The translations under genes and the position numbers were made by a program. A stretch of DNA of 64,000 bases from Flaccisagitta enflata (lineage: Eukaryota; Chaetognatha; Sagittoidea; Aphragmophora), in assembly GCA_965153355.1 (NCBI GenBank), contig OZ231126.1:43772001-43836000 (forward strand), given 5' to 3'. How positions within the stretch are numbered: position 1 is the stretch's first letter; each line of letters begins with the position of its first letter. Below, piece after piece: positions 46,858 to 58,411 of the stretch. The notes beneath the pieces are model-generated. The model was given only the letters and a program-made list of their open reading frames with translations. It was not told the DNA's origin and did no database searches.

Positions 46858-47493
46858 CAGGGTGTTTCACATCAAATGATATATAAGAAAACGATGTCAT
46901 TTTGCTTCTGAAAATGAGGAAACAATTTTGTAAAAAGATTCATAAAGTTTTTAAACTCTGATTTTTCCTGTAAAAATTTCATTGGTCTTAGTTGAGTAGT
47001 TTAGCCATAATATGAATTTGAAGTGAAATGAATATTTACAGTCAATATTTTTTTCATCCTGGAAATTTTTCTTCAAATTATTCTCACATCCAAACAGTTT
47101 GAGCTACAGATGCCAGATTGGTCTCAAATTAAAGATATTTTGTAATGTAATGTATTTCAGCAAGAGCATATACATAAGCACAATTGCCGTGGAAGCTAAA
47201 AGAAAATCCAAAGATTTTTTTCCATTGAGGTCCACAATTTTAATTTTCTTTCACTTGAGTCTAATCTGGCATCTGTAGCTCAAACTGTTTAGACGTGAGA
47301 ATGATTTAAAGAAAAACTTCCAGGATGAAAAACACATTGACTGTAAATATTTATTTAATTTCAAATCAATGAAATTTTTACATGAAAACTTGGAGCTTAG
47401 GAGCTCAATAAATCTATTTTCAGATTTATTGTCTTATTCTTAGAAGCAGAACAACATCGTTTTCTTATATATCATTTGATGTGAAACACCCTG
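46858..47493. mobile_element. Long-hairpin MITE, CAGGGTGTTTCAC ends, in a tandem array
   Basis: CAGGGTGTTTCACATCAAAT against ATTTGATGTGAAACACCCTG, TA on both sides, full-length arms. Confidence 0.9.
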
Positions 47494-47570
47494 TAGTGTG
47501 CGTGTACTGCTTTTGTAAGCCCGGTCTAAAGTAAGGCACTGTAACAAAGTAAGCCCGATCTGAACCGCCA
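47494..47570. repeat. Tandem repeat, right part
   Basis: GTAAGCCCGGTCTAAAGTAA, GGCACTGTAACAAAG resumes the array cut at 46857. Confidence 0.75.
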
Positions 47571-47639
47571 CGCGCGCTGAACCGGTTTTACCCCATTTCT
47601 TTTGATATCTGATTCCTTTCGAAAGTTTCGATTCAAGAT

Positions 47640-47860
47640 TTGCTTTTGCTTTAACGGCTTTCCTTCCGTCTCAATGCGCGAGTTATCGTCGTCGTTACCG
47701 TCGTCATCGTCGTCGACATCGTTGTCATGGTCGTCATCGACGTTGTCATCGTCAGCGTTACTGTCGTCATGGCCATAATCAACATCGTCAACGACATTAT
47801 CAACGTCGTCATCGTCGTTATCAACGTCGTTGGCGTAGTCATCATCAGCGTCATTCATAA
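47640..47860. repeat. (GTC/ATC)n imperfect trinucleotide repeat
   Basis: CGTCGTCATCGTCGTCGACA-type repeat; poly-Asp frame on the - strand is an artefact. Confidence 0.8.
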
Positions 47861-48173
47861 GGCAATTGCACAAACAAGCAAACTGTTGAGAAAATGTTTT
47901 TGTGCTTTGAGTAACTAAATTCAAGCGGCCTCCAGCCTCCCGCGACCGGCGTAAGTTTCCATTTTTTATCATGGCAAAAAATGTAAACAAATCCTAAAGA
48001 ATGATTTAGGATCAACTTCACATTAGATTGGTTTTAACTTATTTTGTTTATTTGTCCCGCTCATTCAACCAGTCGATGGGCCGTTCGTGTCTTTTGATGA
48101 TATTTGTTGACAGTTTTCCCGTCACTGTTTTTGCCCTTTACTTATCATAAATTATCCAAAACGCGGCATCACC

Positions 48174-48415
48174 ATGCACCGGGTAATCTGCAGCATAAAA
48201 CGGTAAGAGCAAACCCCGGGGGTTGCTCGGGGTTCTTCAGGTTTGTTGCCATTGTTTGTCATGATGTTTGAGTGTAGTATAGTACATTTTTAATAATGTA
48301 GTTGTTTTTGCAAGCAATTTTACCCTGAGCCAAGCCTGAGGCAAACCCAAGCCAATCCCGAGCAACCTCAAGCAACCTCCGGGGTCTAATCTCATCTCAG
48401 ATAACCCAGTGCCAC
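48174..48415. mobile_element. Possible MITE with GCACCGGGTAATCTG ends
   Basis: Left GCACCGGGTAATCTGCAGC, CCCCGGGGGTTGCTCGGGG; right CCCGAGCAACC, CAACCTCCGGGG, CAGATAACCCAGTGC. Imperfect inverted copies. Confidence 0.55.
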
Positions 48416-48644
48416 GCCTACCTCATTGCGCGCGACTTAAGCTACCGTGTTTCCATTTTTTTTCTCTTGGTAACAATGCTTTGTAGGTGAGAACAGACGT
48501 TGAAAGCGATTGGTAGAAATGATAAACGTTTGATCAGTTCTTTGTCGGTCGTAGATGTTTACCTAGGAAAAAAATTGAACTCAACTTTTTTCCATAATTT
48601 CATGGCTCACGCTTGCATAGGATATCCAATTGTAACTACCTTAT

Positions 48645-48970
48645 TCCTTTTGATTAGCGCCCCGGGCGCTTTTGAAATTGATATGAAACATTGTCTTTTT
48701 TAACCTGCAATTAGCGCCCCCTCATTCACTTATGTATAAATGATTTTACATGAAACTTAATGCTTTTGATGAACATCTTGTAACTAGATGCAATAAAGCG
48801 CTGAAATACTAAAATCAGTTTTGCATTGTATACCATACCATTCTTATTTTCTTTTTCTTTGCCCACAAAAAACTTAAATCACAATTAATCTGAAAGGATT
48901 TTTTCTAAAAATATAATTTTGTGATGAGCTCTATTTGTTTGGGAAAGGGGGGCGCTGATTAGAGGGTAAT
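48645..48970. mobile_element. Possible MITE with ATTAGCGCCCC ends
   Basis: GATTAGCGCCCCGGGCGC and AATTAGCGCCCCCTCATT at the left; GGGGGGCGCTGATTAG at the right. Confidence 0.4.
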
Positions 48971-49235
48971 GCAATTCATTTGCCATTTTTATCGTGAATG
49001 TTTTAGTTCCTGGACCGACTGTACCGGCTTAGATTTGTTGGTCTCTTTTGGGCTGGAGTTATCTGTGTTATGATAGGTTGTAGAACTCTTTTCCCATTCA
49101 TAAGTCGTAGAGGTTTTACTAATCTCATGCATGAAGTTGAAGAAAGTATTGATAGATTACAACTGTCTCCATCGCATAGGTTGTAAATGTTTCTCTTTAC
49201 TCAAATTTTTCACTCCCATCTGTTCTATCACCTCT

Positions 49236-49381
<146 letters not shown>

Positions 49382-49424
49382 CGTCCGTCTGTCCATGCAA
49401 ATTCCGTCAAGTCTTGCCAAACAC

Positions 49425-49565
49425 TTTTTAGTCGCGGACACGCGACTCTACACCTTGCCGTATCGGTCGGTCCGTCGGTCACATTTCTGAATTGCGAGCG
49501 GTTTTCGCATTACCGCTCCTGCCCAACTGTCCGCGACTGGATTGCCGTGTATCTGGCCTTGTTGC
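49425..49565 (+). mobile_element. HINE-like element, complete and short
   Basis: TTTTTAGTCGCGGACACGCG, CCGTATCGGTCGGTCCGTCG, GCCCAACTGTCCGCGACTGG, GCCGTGTATCTGGC, TTGTTGC. Confidence 0.88.
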
Positions 49566-49699
49566 TTTTGTAAGCTCATTTTGCATTTCTTCCTGATTTG
49601 TTTTCATAGTATTGTCATTTCAGTCGTTAAAGTCAATTTATACATGAAACTACATAAATTCCTAGTCTGTTGACCTAATCTTTTTTCAGCGTCCTGTCA

Positions 49700-49828
49700 G
49701 TAGCGCGCTCCGCAATTCTTTACACCGCTTCGTCAGTTGGTCCATTGGCATTGTTCAGTTACAGTTAAGCCTCACTGGCACAGCCCACCCGAACATGACC
49801 GGGATGGCCGTGTATCCGGCCTTTTTCT
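49700..49828 (+). mobile_element. Decayed HINE-like element
   Basis: AGTAGCGCGCTCCGCAATTC start, CCACCCGAACATGACCGGG, GGCCGTGTATCCGGCC hairpin. Confidence 0.6.
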
Positions 49829-49994
49829 CCCTCACATCATTTTCTTTTTCTCTAGACAAGATTTCGCTTTGGCACCTTCTATTCCTCCCTTCATTTTCTT
49901 TTTTCCTCACTTCCTCTCACTATCTCTCTAATTTTTTTACTTCATTTTTCAAGTCCACACTCTTTCTCTCGCTATGGTGTGATTTTTTCCTCCT

Positions 49995-49997
<3 letters not shown>

Positions 49998-50060
<63 letters not shown>
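49998..50060. repeat. (CT)n microsatellite
   Basis: About 60 bp. Confidence 0.96.
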
Positions 50061-50062
<2 letters not shown>

Positions 50063-50093
50063 CATTCCTTCTCATTCTGTTTTTCCACTCGAG

Positions 50094-50357
50094 CGATAAA
50101 ATCATTGAACTCGATTCAGTGGCGCCCACTTGACACGAATCGCAAACCCAACGCCACGGATTCCATCGTCAGCTTCCGGTTTCCTGTTTCCGGCCAACAG
50201 TCTATGGTTTCCGACCCACAGTCTATGGTTTCCGGCCAACAGTCTATGGTTTCCGCTCAACAGTCTATGGTTTCCGCTCAACAGTCTATGGTAGCCACCG
50301 GGAGTGGGATCGATTCGACTATGTTATTTTCTTGTCAACCAAAACCTCAATATTCTG
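50094..50357 (+). CDS. Candidate coding exon with heptapeptide repeats (unrecognised)
   Basis: The open frame RAIKSLNSIQWRPLDTNRKP continues into five near-identical 7-residue units (SGQQSMV, SDPQSMV, SGQQSMV, SAQQSMV, SAQQSMV), then ATGSGIDSTMLFSCQPKPQY. It ends at a strong donor, CTG|GTAAGT, in phase 1. The proposed acceptor (ACTCGAG after a long pyrimidine tract) is weak. A further unit, SMVSAQQPVASSQ then stop, occurs at 50810-50855 in the same strand. It could equally be a 21-bp minisatellite that happens to be open. No known family recognised. Confidence 0.3.
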
Positions 50358-50477
50358 GTAAGTTACTGTAACTTTTTTCTGGGAAACAGAATCAGAAATG
50401 TGATTGAAAGCCGTTCACCTTATTGATTTTCTCCATGCAGCTTGGTGCAGCATGCCTTTTAAAGGTTGTCTTTTCAT

Positions 50478-50508
50478 ATGCAAATTAGTCTAAGCGACTA
50501 ATTTGCAT
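50478..50508. repeat. Perfect 13-bp inverted repeat with octamer motif
   Basis: ATGCAAATTAGTC, loop TAAGC, GACTAATTTGCAT. Confidence 0.85.
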
Positions 50509-51048
50509 AGGCATATGCATCTTAATGACTTTCAAATTTCACAACATTTTAGGTGATGGTAGTAGATGTTGTTTGGAAGCAACAGTCACAGTTTCAGTTC
50601 AAATTTTGCATTTCTAAGGGGGGGTAATGACGATCTTACTGAAAACAAACATAAAATGGCCAATTAACGTTAAATTAAGTGCAATTGACCATATTTGCTA
50701 ACATCCAATTAAGAAAAAATTGCTTAACAACATCTTACTAGATACATATGAGCACATTGCAACCAAAAAAATAGTCAAAAATACATTTTTGATGTTTGAC
50801 TACTCCTGGCTATCTATGGTTTCCGCTCAACAGCCTGTGGCTTCCAGCCAATAGATCAAGCTCTTCCTAACAACATTTACCAGTTTCCTACCAACACCAT
50901 CTTGTTTCGGACCAATAATCAGATAGGATTTGTTTTCGAATCAAATTTGAGCAGGAGAACCAGAAGGTGAAAAACCTGTCAAGTAGAAGATCAAAAAGTC
51001 GTGGCTCTCGCTGATTCAATAATCCTGCAATCCATGATCCCTGACAAT
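50509..51048. other. Spacer
   Basis: AT-rich sequence apart from the last heptapeptide-like units at 50810-50860. Confidence 0.35.
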
Positions 51049-51233
51049 CAAGGCCGGATACATTGCTACCCCAGTTGCGTGCGGGTGGGCAGGGGGCTGT
51101 ATTTGAGGTCACTTGATCATTTGGGCAAGAGCAGTGAGGACAAAGACCGCGAAAAAAAAGTTGAGTGTGACGGACGGACGGATGGACGGACCGACAAAGC
51201 GGGGTGTAGAGTCGCGTAGATCGCGACTAAAAA
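51049..51233 (-). mobile_element. HINE-like element
   Basis: AAGGCCGGATACATTGCTACC, CAGTTGCGTGCGGGTGGGC, GTGACGGACGGACGG, GGTGTAGAGTCGCGTAGATC, GCGACTAAAAAC. Confidence 0.85.
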
Positions 51234-51625
51234 CATGGCCATGGGTCTAGGGCTGTTCCCTCGGAGAAAAAAAAACACTCAAAAGATGGTGAACGGACGG
51301 ACAAACGCATCGACATCGTAGTCTCTAGTCTCGCGGACATGAGCCTCAAGCTGCAAAATGATTCTTTATTGAATATGCGAAAGTTTTAGTCTGTAAACAC
51401 AACGGAAATGTGAGACTCATAAGATGAGAAAGCTTAAAGGATGGTGCGGCTGTCATAGTGGAAAGTGAGTCGGCGTTTTTGGACCAAAAAGAACGAAGTA
51501 TCCAATCTATATGGAGAGCGTTCTTTGTTTCAACGGGTGCATGTGGTCTAACCCAGGGCCGTATGGCAAGGGGCCGCCGGGGCTGTCATGGCGGCCCCTT
51601 GTAGGGATGGAAACCCCGGAGAGGC

Positions 51626-51626
<1 letters not shown>

Positions 51627-51697
<71 letters not shown>
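51627..51697. repeat. (GA)n microsatellite
   Basis: About 70 bp. Confidence 0.97.
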
Positions 51698-51702
<5 letters not shown>

Positions 51703-51997
51703 AACAAGGCTTTCTTTTACTGATATGCACTAAAAATCATTATTGTGTATATATATAGAAAAAAAATCCAAATTTAGACTGATCAGGACACTGAAAAGTT
51801 GTTGTGACACAAATTGAAGGTGGCACCCCCAAAATCAAAGACTCCCATACGGCGCTGGTCTAACCAGCCTCATCTTTCTCTCTTTATCTCTTTTTTGTCT
51901 TTCTTTCGTTCTTCTCTTGGTATCTCCAATAAGAGGCTCAACCCATCCGTTGTTGGTCCGTCATGCCCGAACCGTCAGTAAGACAGTTTGAGGTTTG

Positions 51998-51999
<2 letters not shown>

Positions 52000-52090
<91 letters not shown>
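52000..52090. repeat. (GT)n microsatellite
   Basis: About 90 bp, followed by a T-run. Confidence 0.97.
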
Positions 52091-53074
52091 TTTTTTTTTT
52101 TGCGAGTTTGTGTGACTGATCGGTATCCGCATCTATATTTCTCCGTTCATGTATGCGCTTCATCTTTACTTTAAGGCACTTGTCTTTTTTCAATGGGAAC
52201 CAACCATTAGAACCTAACTTCCCAGACAGTTTGTGATTACTGACAATAGACAGGTGCGGCTTGGCGCCCGTGGGTTTCTTTTTGTATGAACGCTTAAACA
52301 TTTTTTTTCCTCATTTTGGTTCTTTTTTTTTTTCTTCTATTTTTTTTTGCTTCTCTCCCTTTGTATGCAAGTCGCTTAAATGACGGGAGGGGAGGCGGCT
52401 CAGCCAATTGTTTGGCAAGTGGGTGGAAAATTGTTTTCTGAGCCCCAAATGTGTTCCGAGGGTATAAATTGAGGCTGAGGTCATTCGCTCGATGTACAAT
52501 GGGGGTCTTCCCCAAAACAAAGGCACTGTGGTCTATCAATTCATGTATTTGGCTCTTTATTTTCCAGAACGTACTCCATGTTTCGTTTTCTTCGCGTACT
52601 CAATTCATTCGGTCCACTCCCAACGAAACTTGCAAAACATACGCGAAAGGAATGATTTCATGTTTCTGAGTAATGAGTTTCGGTAATGAAATGGAAATCA
52701 TGTCCTGACTTCTTTTGTAATCTGATATGTCATAACCTCCGTCTTTTTGGTAGTTTGCCAATATCATTCATTCGCTTGCTCACGCAACATGTCTCCCTCA
52801 ATTCCTCAATGCCTCATATGCTTGCTTCTCTAACTCACCGCGGAGCCACAATACCAAACGAACAATGACGGCCTTCGTTGATATTTCTCCATATTTTAGA
52901 GCGACAGCCTTTTCACCAGTTTGGCATTCAACCAGATATACCTTTTCAGAATGTGGAAAAAATTATGTTCTATTTTCATAAATAATAAGTCATGATTTAC
53001 GGTGAGAGTGAGGTAGATGCTGAATGATCCATGAAATGATGAGTGAACAATAAACTATTACTTTTCTTCCCTCC
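52091..53074. other. Spacer, nothing recognised
   Basis: No supported gene; short open frames lack splice or start support. Confidence 0.35.
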
Positions 53075-53285
53075 CGTTTTTGGGTAGCGGCCTTGAAGGG
53101 GCCGATGCCGTATGCTTTCGCACATGGTAGATGGGCAAGGACAGCGATAGGATAGAGAATGTCACATTGGAATTTGGGCAGTTGCAGTGAGGCCAAAAAG
53201 CAGAATAAACGGGGAGTGGATCGGCCGACCAACACGGATCGACGGACCATCAAAGTGGTGTTTAGAGCTGTATACGTTTCAGTTC
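53075..53285 (-). mobile_element. Joined remnants of two repeat families
   Basis: GCGGCCTTGAAGGGGCCGATG belongs to the GGCAGCGGCC family; TTTGGGCAGTTGCAGTGAGG, GGCCGACCAAC and GTGTTTAGAGCTG are decayed HINE-like parts. Confidence 0.45.
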
Positions 53286-53790
53286 CATTTGAAAAGTGGT
53301 GATGTCGTAATGGCTGAATCCGTCTTATTCTAAATTCTGCTTCATAAAAAAGCGTTAACCACGATGAATCGTTCAACGCCATTTCTCATATAAAACAGTT
53401 CCAAACATATTTCTTTAACTTGGCCATTAATACAGCCGTCACCACAGCCTTTGCTTTCATTTAATTTTTTCCTCTCTCCTTCGGGATCATTTTTCTCATT
53501 TCACTGAAGCCAATTCTCGTTTTTCAAAACACATAAACTAAACCTCATGAATTCGCCGACCGTTAAGAAAGAAAAGAAGAAAAAAAAATAAACACAGACG
53601 TAAACATTCGAAATGTCCATTTATTCCTTCCGCTTAGTTGCCTTCTCGTGTGTATTTTAACCTCGAATCCATTTATCTAAGGCATCGGGTTCGGTGTTGG
53701 TGTTGATGAAATAATTGCGGTGGTGGTGGTGGTAGTGGTTGTAATGGTCGGTGAATCACCCATAGTTTGATCATTTAAGAGTTTTTTTTC
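53286..53790. other. Spacer with a short GGT repeat
   Basis: GGTGGTGGTGGTGGTAGTGG near 53720; otherwise nothing. Confidence 0.35.
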
Positions 53791-54518
53791 AAGGAACATC
53801 AAACAAATGAAATACAAGCAAAATGTTGCATATTCTTGAACCTTAAGGTATGTACTTTCAGGAAAAAAAAAGTTCTCTAAAATCCGCCACCAGGAACATT
53901 GCTAAAAAATAGGCTAAAAAGTAGCTATATAATGCGACATTAATTGTAAAGAATAGAGCGCATACCCAATGAGTTGTAGGCCAAATTTCCAAAAAAATCA
54001 GAAATAGTTTTTCAAAAATATGCTCTGTATTAAAACACAATTGATCTGAGCCAAAAACCTTGACTAGCTATCCTCCTGGGCAATATTGTCATATTCATGA
54101 TCCGGGTATGCTTAATGGAATTAAAGTAACATCAAAAATTTTTAGGAGCCTTTTATAATCCATAATGGACTGATAGAAAACCTTGGAAATGATCTAGTAA
54201 GAACGACATTTGATGGTTAAGTATGAAAATTGAGATATAGGGGATGGGAGCCCCTGAGGAACCCTCCAAGGGCTTTGAAAGGGAACCCCCCCCCCCAAAA
54301 AAAGGCTGAAGATGATCAAAATCACAATTTATGGCGTTATCTCTGCTGATTAATGTCTTAAGAATATATTTGCTGTCAACATATTCTCATCTGGTAGTGA
54401 GGAACAGTAGCAAAGGTTAAGAGCCCCTGGGGGAGCCTATCTCGGAGACCCCTAAGGGCCCTTTAAAGCCAAACTGACTCACCAAAAGGCAAGAAATGAC
54501 CGAAAATAATGATTTTTT

Positions 54519-54726
54519 GGGCTGTGGCCTTGAAAGGAATAATTTTCTGTAGTACACAGGGGGACTTTCACTTGTGCGTCTGTCTATTCATTCATATGTG
54601 CATTCCTCCCATCAAGCCTTAAGCCTAAAATCTGCCCTTGAATCAACTATCTCAAACCCCAAATCAGCTCTCTTAAGCCTGAAATTGGCCCTCTCGGGCC
54701 CAAATGCAGCCCTCTTTGGCCTTTTA
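54519..54726. mobile_element. GGCAGCGGCC family fragment
   Basis: GGCTGTGGCCTTGAAAGGAA, CTGTAGTACACAGGGGGAC, then CTTAAGCCTGAAATTGGCCC-type units. Confidence 0.6.
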
Positions 54727-55118
54727 GGCAGCGGCCCTTAAGGGGACGATGTCCTGTAGAACACAGGGGGACTTTTGTTTGTTTGTCTATGGGTCCATGC
54801 GTGCCCCTCACCTTGAGGCTCAAATCCCAGCCTCAAGGCTAAAATCCAAGCTTCAAGGCTCAAATCCCAGCCTTTAGGCTCAAATCCCAGCCTCGAGACT
54901 CAAAATCTTAGCCTTGAGGCTCAAATCCCAGCCTGGAGGCTCAAATCCCAGCCTGGAGGCTCAAATCCCAGCCTCGAGGCTCAAAAAAACCGAAAGTCCC
55001 GTGTTCTACAGGACATCGTCCCCTTTGGGGCCGATGCCTTACTACCCATAATCTACATTCACCAACATACATAGCAGGGCAATGGGTATCGCTGACCACA
55101 TATCGCCCTTGGGCGCCT
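54727..55118. mobile_element. GGCAGCGGCC family element with AGGCTCAAATCCCAGCCT core
   Basis: Left GGCAGCGGCCCTTAAGGGGA, GTAGAACACAGGGGGACTT; right GTTCTACAGGACATCGTCCC, then the outer GCAGGGCAATGGGTATCGCT, ACCACATATCGCCC. The core is about nine units of 18-19 bp. Confidence 0.8.
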
Positions 55119-55684
55119 GGTTAGATCTCAAACTAGTCCTCCCAGGGCCTCTCAGATCAGTCCCCACAGGCAACAGATGACCAGGCAAGTATCCCCCTGG
55201 TGAGAGAGGGAATAAAATCAAATGGTTTAGAGATGGGGAAAAAAATCAAAAGCTTGAAAAGAAAATTTTTTTCGAAGATTTAGCACTTTTGATAATACCA
55301 AAAAGTAAAATTTGATTACTAAAACACAATTTATATTATAATGTTTTATTGCTTTGTGGGAAAGAAAACCATAGATTTTATAACACAATGCGATGCAGGA
55401 AAGAAAAGCAATGGGGGGAATAAAATCAAAACCCCCTCAATTATACACAATACTGATTACAGATCAGCACCCTCAGCCCTTTATCGGCCTTGTTCAGCCC
55501 TGTTAGACTTTCACATCCCCCTCTTACATCTCAAATCAGCTTTATTAAGCCTCATATCAGCCCAGCTAGGCCAAAAATCAGACCTTTCAGGTTTTGAAAC
55601 AGTCTTGAAGAGGTATTAAAAACATCATAGGCCTTCAACCAGCTATCTAAGGCCTCATAAAATCTTTGAGGTAAGACAAATAAA
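55119..55684. other. Spacer with decayed repeat units
   Basis: TCAAATCAGCTTTATTAAGC-like words at about 55540-55660 are remnants of the same core type. No gene. Confidence 0.4.
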
Positions 55685-55812
55685 AGTCCCAAGTGTTTTA
55701 TAGGACATCATTACCATTGAGGCCACTGCCCTGCTTCCTTACACTTGGAGTCACAGTGAGGTACAGCAGGGCATAGGATACCCCTGACCAGATATTGCCC
55801 TTGGGTGACTGG
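55685..55812. mobile_element. GGCAGCGGCC family fragment (right end)
   Basis: TTTATAGGACATCATTACC, GGCCACTGCCCTGCTTCC, then GCAGGGCATAGGATACCCCT, GACCAGATATTGCCC. Confidence 0.65.
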
Positions 55813-55825
55813 TTTGTTGATGATC

Positions 55826-55926
55826 CATCTGTCCGTCCATCACACTTTTGAATTCCGAGTGTTTTTTGCATTACTGCTCTTGTCCAGCCGTCCACAACTG
55901 GATTGCCGTGTATCTGGCCTTGTTTA
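55826..55926 (+). mobile_element. HINE-like element, 3' part
   Basis: CTGTCCGTCCATCACAC, CCGTCCACAACTGG, GCCGTGTATCTGGCCTTGTT. Confidence 0.7.
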
Positions 55927-56170
55927 CCATGAAAAGCAAAAAATCCATACGCATAAGGTTGTTATCAGATTAAATGCATTAAAACTCAAAGACTATTGTT
56001 TGCACAGAATTCTGATGCTTGCCATCTGAAAGAGCATAGTCATATTTACCCTGTTTATTTGATGCATAGGCTCATATGGCCCAAAAAAGCAGAAAAATCA
56101 GAAAAAGGGAAATCCGGTTATTTTTCTCTGCCAGTCAGAAAGCCAAAGGATATTTGATTCTTTTCTATTC

Positions 56171-56377
56171 TAGTTGCGGACACTCAATTTTATAAGAGGC
56201 TTTGTCCTTCTGTCAGTCTATTAGTCTGTCAGTCCAATGGTCCATTGGACCGTAATGCAAGAGTTGAAATTTGTAGAAATGCGCATTTGGATGTGTTAGT
56301 GTGAAGGGGTGAGGCTGGGGGTTGGATGCCCCTGCCCACCCATCTGCAACAATGTTGTGACCCTACCTCACTTGTTT
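56171..56377 (+). mobile_element. HINE-like element
   Basis: TAGTTGCGGACACTCAA, TATAAGAGGCTTTGTCC, GCCCACCCATCTGCAAC, GTGACCCTACCTCAC hairpin, TTGTTT. Confidence 0.78.
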
Positions 56378-56380
56378 CTA

Positions 56381-56610
56381 AACAATATTGTCACTGACAG
56401 GTGGGCTGGGGCAAACATCCCCCTTCCACGACCTTCTACACACTCAAACACATGCAGGTGTGGAAGTGCGCTTTGTAGGGAAAATGCACTTTTTTACTTG
56501 ATCATTACAGACCAACAGATAGACTGACGTACCGACAGACAGATCAACAGACCAAGGGACTGATTGATGGACAAAGCTTCTCATCGAGTTGCGAGCTCAA
56601 GATTAAAAAA
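56381..56610 (-). mobile_element. HINE-like element, tail to tail with the previous copy
   Basis: AACAATATTGTCACTGACAG, GGTGGGCTGGGGC, ACCGACAGACAG, CATCGAGTTGCGAGCTC, AAGATTAAAAA. Confidence 0.7.
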
Positions 56611-56899
56611 CATTTTTAATGCATGGTTTATCAACATTTCAATCGAAATTCAATCAAAATTTCATTGAAAATGCCTTTCTTACAATAGAAAAATATTGCA
56701 AAAAAACAATGTAAAAAATTAGCTGTTTCCTGGTGGCGGATTTTGTAGAACTTTTCTCCCCATGATAGAATATCCCTTTAGGTACAAGATTATTTAGATT
56801 TCAGCTTGTATTAAATTTGTTTGATGTTGAAATACAGTATGATTATACTACCATAACAACTCTGAATTAGGGCATAAAAGGATCAAAGACGCTTCTGTG

Positions 56900-57000
56900 T
56901 TAGTCACGTACATCTATCAATGTTGCTGTGTCCGTCGGTCCGTCGGTTGGTCCGTTGGTCAATAGGACGGCAACATTTCTGGTTTGCATGCGTTTTTGGC
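56900..57000 (+). mobile_element. HINE-like element, 5' part
   Basis: TTAGTCACGTACATCTATC, GTCCGTCGGTCCGTCGGTTG core, then joined to a GT microsatellite. Confidence 0.55.
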
Positions 57001-57010
57001 ATGTCTCCAT

Positions 57011-57164
<154 letters not shown>

Positions 57165-57429
57165 CGTGAATTGTAATGGGATAGTTGCGCTGTACCATGA
57201 TGATGTTAATTGTAATTTACGAGGTTAGGATTGGAATCAGTGTCGATTGTGATCGTGATGACATAAAAAGGTAGAACGACGGTGAATTTCGTCTCCTTAG
57301 GATTCAGGGTAAGTGACGTTGAAAATGAATTGCTTTCTTGTTGCCTTCTGTCGCCAAATTATTCAAATGCGTTTCGTCTTTTTTTTTTTCCTTCCTTTCA
57401 TTTCCAAACTGGATTCAGAGTCTCTCTTT

Positions 57430-57850
57430 GCCACCCTTCAACTCTCTTTGCCCTCCTATGCCTCTCTTTGCCTCCCTTTGCCTCTCTTTGCCTCTCTTTG
57501 GCTCTCTTTGCCTCCCTTTGCCTCTCTTTGCCTCTCTTTCGCTCTCTTTGCCTCCCTTTGCCTCTCTTTGCCTCTCTTCGGCTCTCTTTGGCTCTCTTTG
57601 CCTCTCTTTGCCATTCTTTGCCTCTCTTTGCCTCTCTTCGGCTCTCTTTGCCTCCCTCTGCCTCTCTTTACCTCCCTTTGCCTCTCTTTACCTCTCTTTA
57701 TCTCTCTTTGCCTCTCTTTGTCTCTCTTTGCCTCTCTTTGCCTTTCTTTGCCTCTCTTTGCCTCTCTTTGCATCTTTTTGCCTCTCTTTGCGTCTCTTTG
57801 CCTCTGTTTAGCTCTGTTTAGCTCTGTTTAGCTCTGTTTAGCTCTCTCTA
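57430..57850. repeat. Decamer minisatellite CCTCTCTTTG
   Basis: About 40 units of 10 bp. Because 10 is not a multiple of 3, all three + frames read as the same LPLFASLCLS-like decapeptide; not a gene. Confidence 0.95.
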
Positions 57851-57933
57851 GCTCTTTACTTGCACCTTCTCCCTAATTTCCACCTTAAATATGGGATTTG
57901 ACTTTCGCTTTTAGATCAGTTGCCGCTTTCCCG

Positions 57934-58055
57934 GTTTTAGATACGTCTTTGCAGCTCCATGAGAAGGTCTGTCCATCCGTCCGTCGGTATGTACAGTAGA
58001 TCTCGTCTAGACTTGAGATAACTGGGGCAGGCATTGTGGAAAGACGAATGCACAC
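57934..58055 (+). mobile_element. HINE-like remnant cut by a truncated CAGTAGATCTC MITE
   Basis: GTTTTAGATACGTC, GAGAAGGTCTGTCC, GTCCGTCGG; at TA 57992 begins CAGTAGATCTCGTCTAGACT, the end of the MITE family at 41.2 kb. The other MITE end is missing. Confidence 0.65.
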
Positions 58056-58411
58056 TGGGCCAAGTTTCCATTAATGTGCCCTAAACTCAAGCATTATACC
58101 TTATTTTACTCGTAATAACTTCCTTTTTCATCTGAAAATGCGTATTCGATATTCCAAGCAGCGGTTTAGAATTTCGCCTTTTTGATCTCCGCGAGCGAAT
58201 TAAAAAAGCGACTGATTTTCCTGGGAGCTCCTAAATCTTTGAGCAGAATCTAAGGGGTCCATGTATCCGATCAATATTGTTTTTGTAAAGCGTCAATTGC
58301 ATAAAGAGGACGTATTTTGGTGGCGCCGTGGATCTAACTGAACTCCGCAAATGTACAGATGTCTTAACCATTGATGTCAACAGTCATCGCTTAATAATCA
58401 CCAGCACGCAA
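58056..58411. other. Spacer, nothing recognised
   Basis: Unique-looking, no supported gene. Confidence 0.35.

Larger units (their letters stand above)
53791..56835. mobile_element. Possible 3-kb composite bounded by an inverted repeat of about 140 bp
   Basis: Left AACATCAAACAAATGAAATA ... AAAATCCGCCACCAGGAA and right TTCCTGGTGGCGGATTTTG ... AAATTTGTTTGATGTTG are inverted copies. The interior holds GGCAGCGGCC and HINE-like elements, so it has been a target for later insertions. No transposase seen. Confidence 0.5.

Noticed and set aside
57282-57831. Three overlapping frames of LPLFASLCLS-type repeats
   Set aside because: The decamer minisatellite keeps all frames open; no codon bias or start context.
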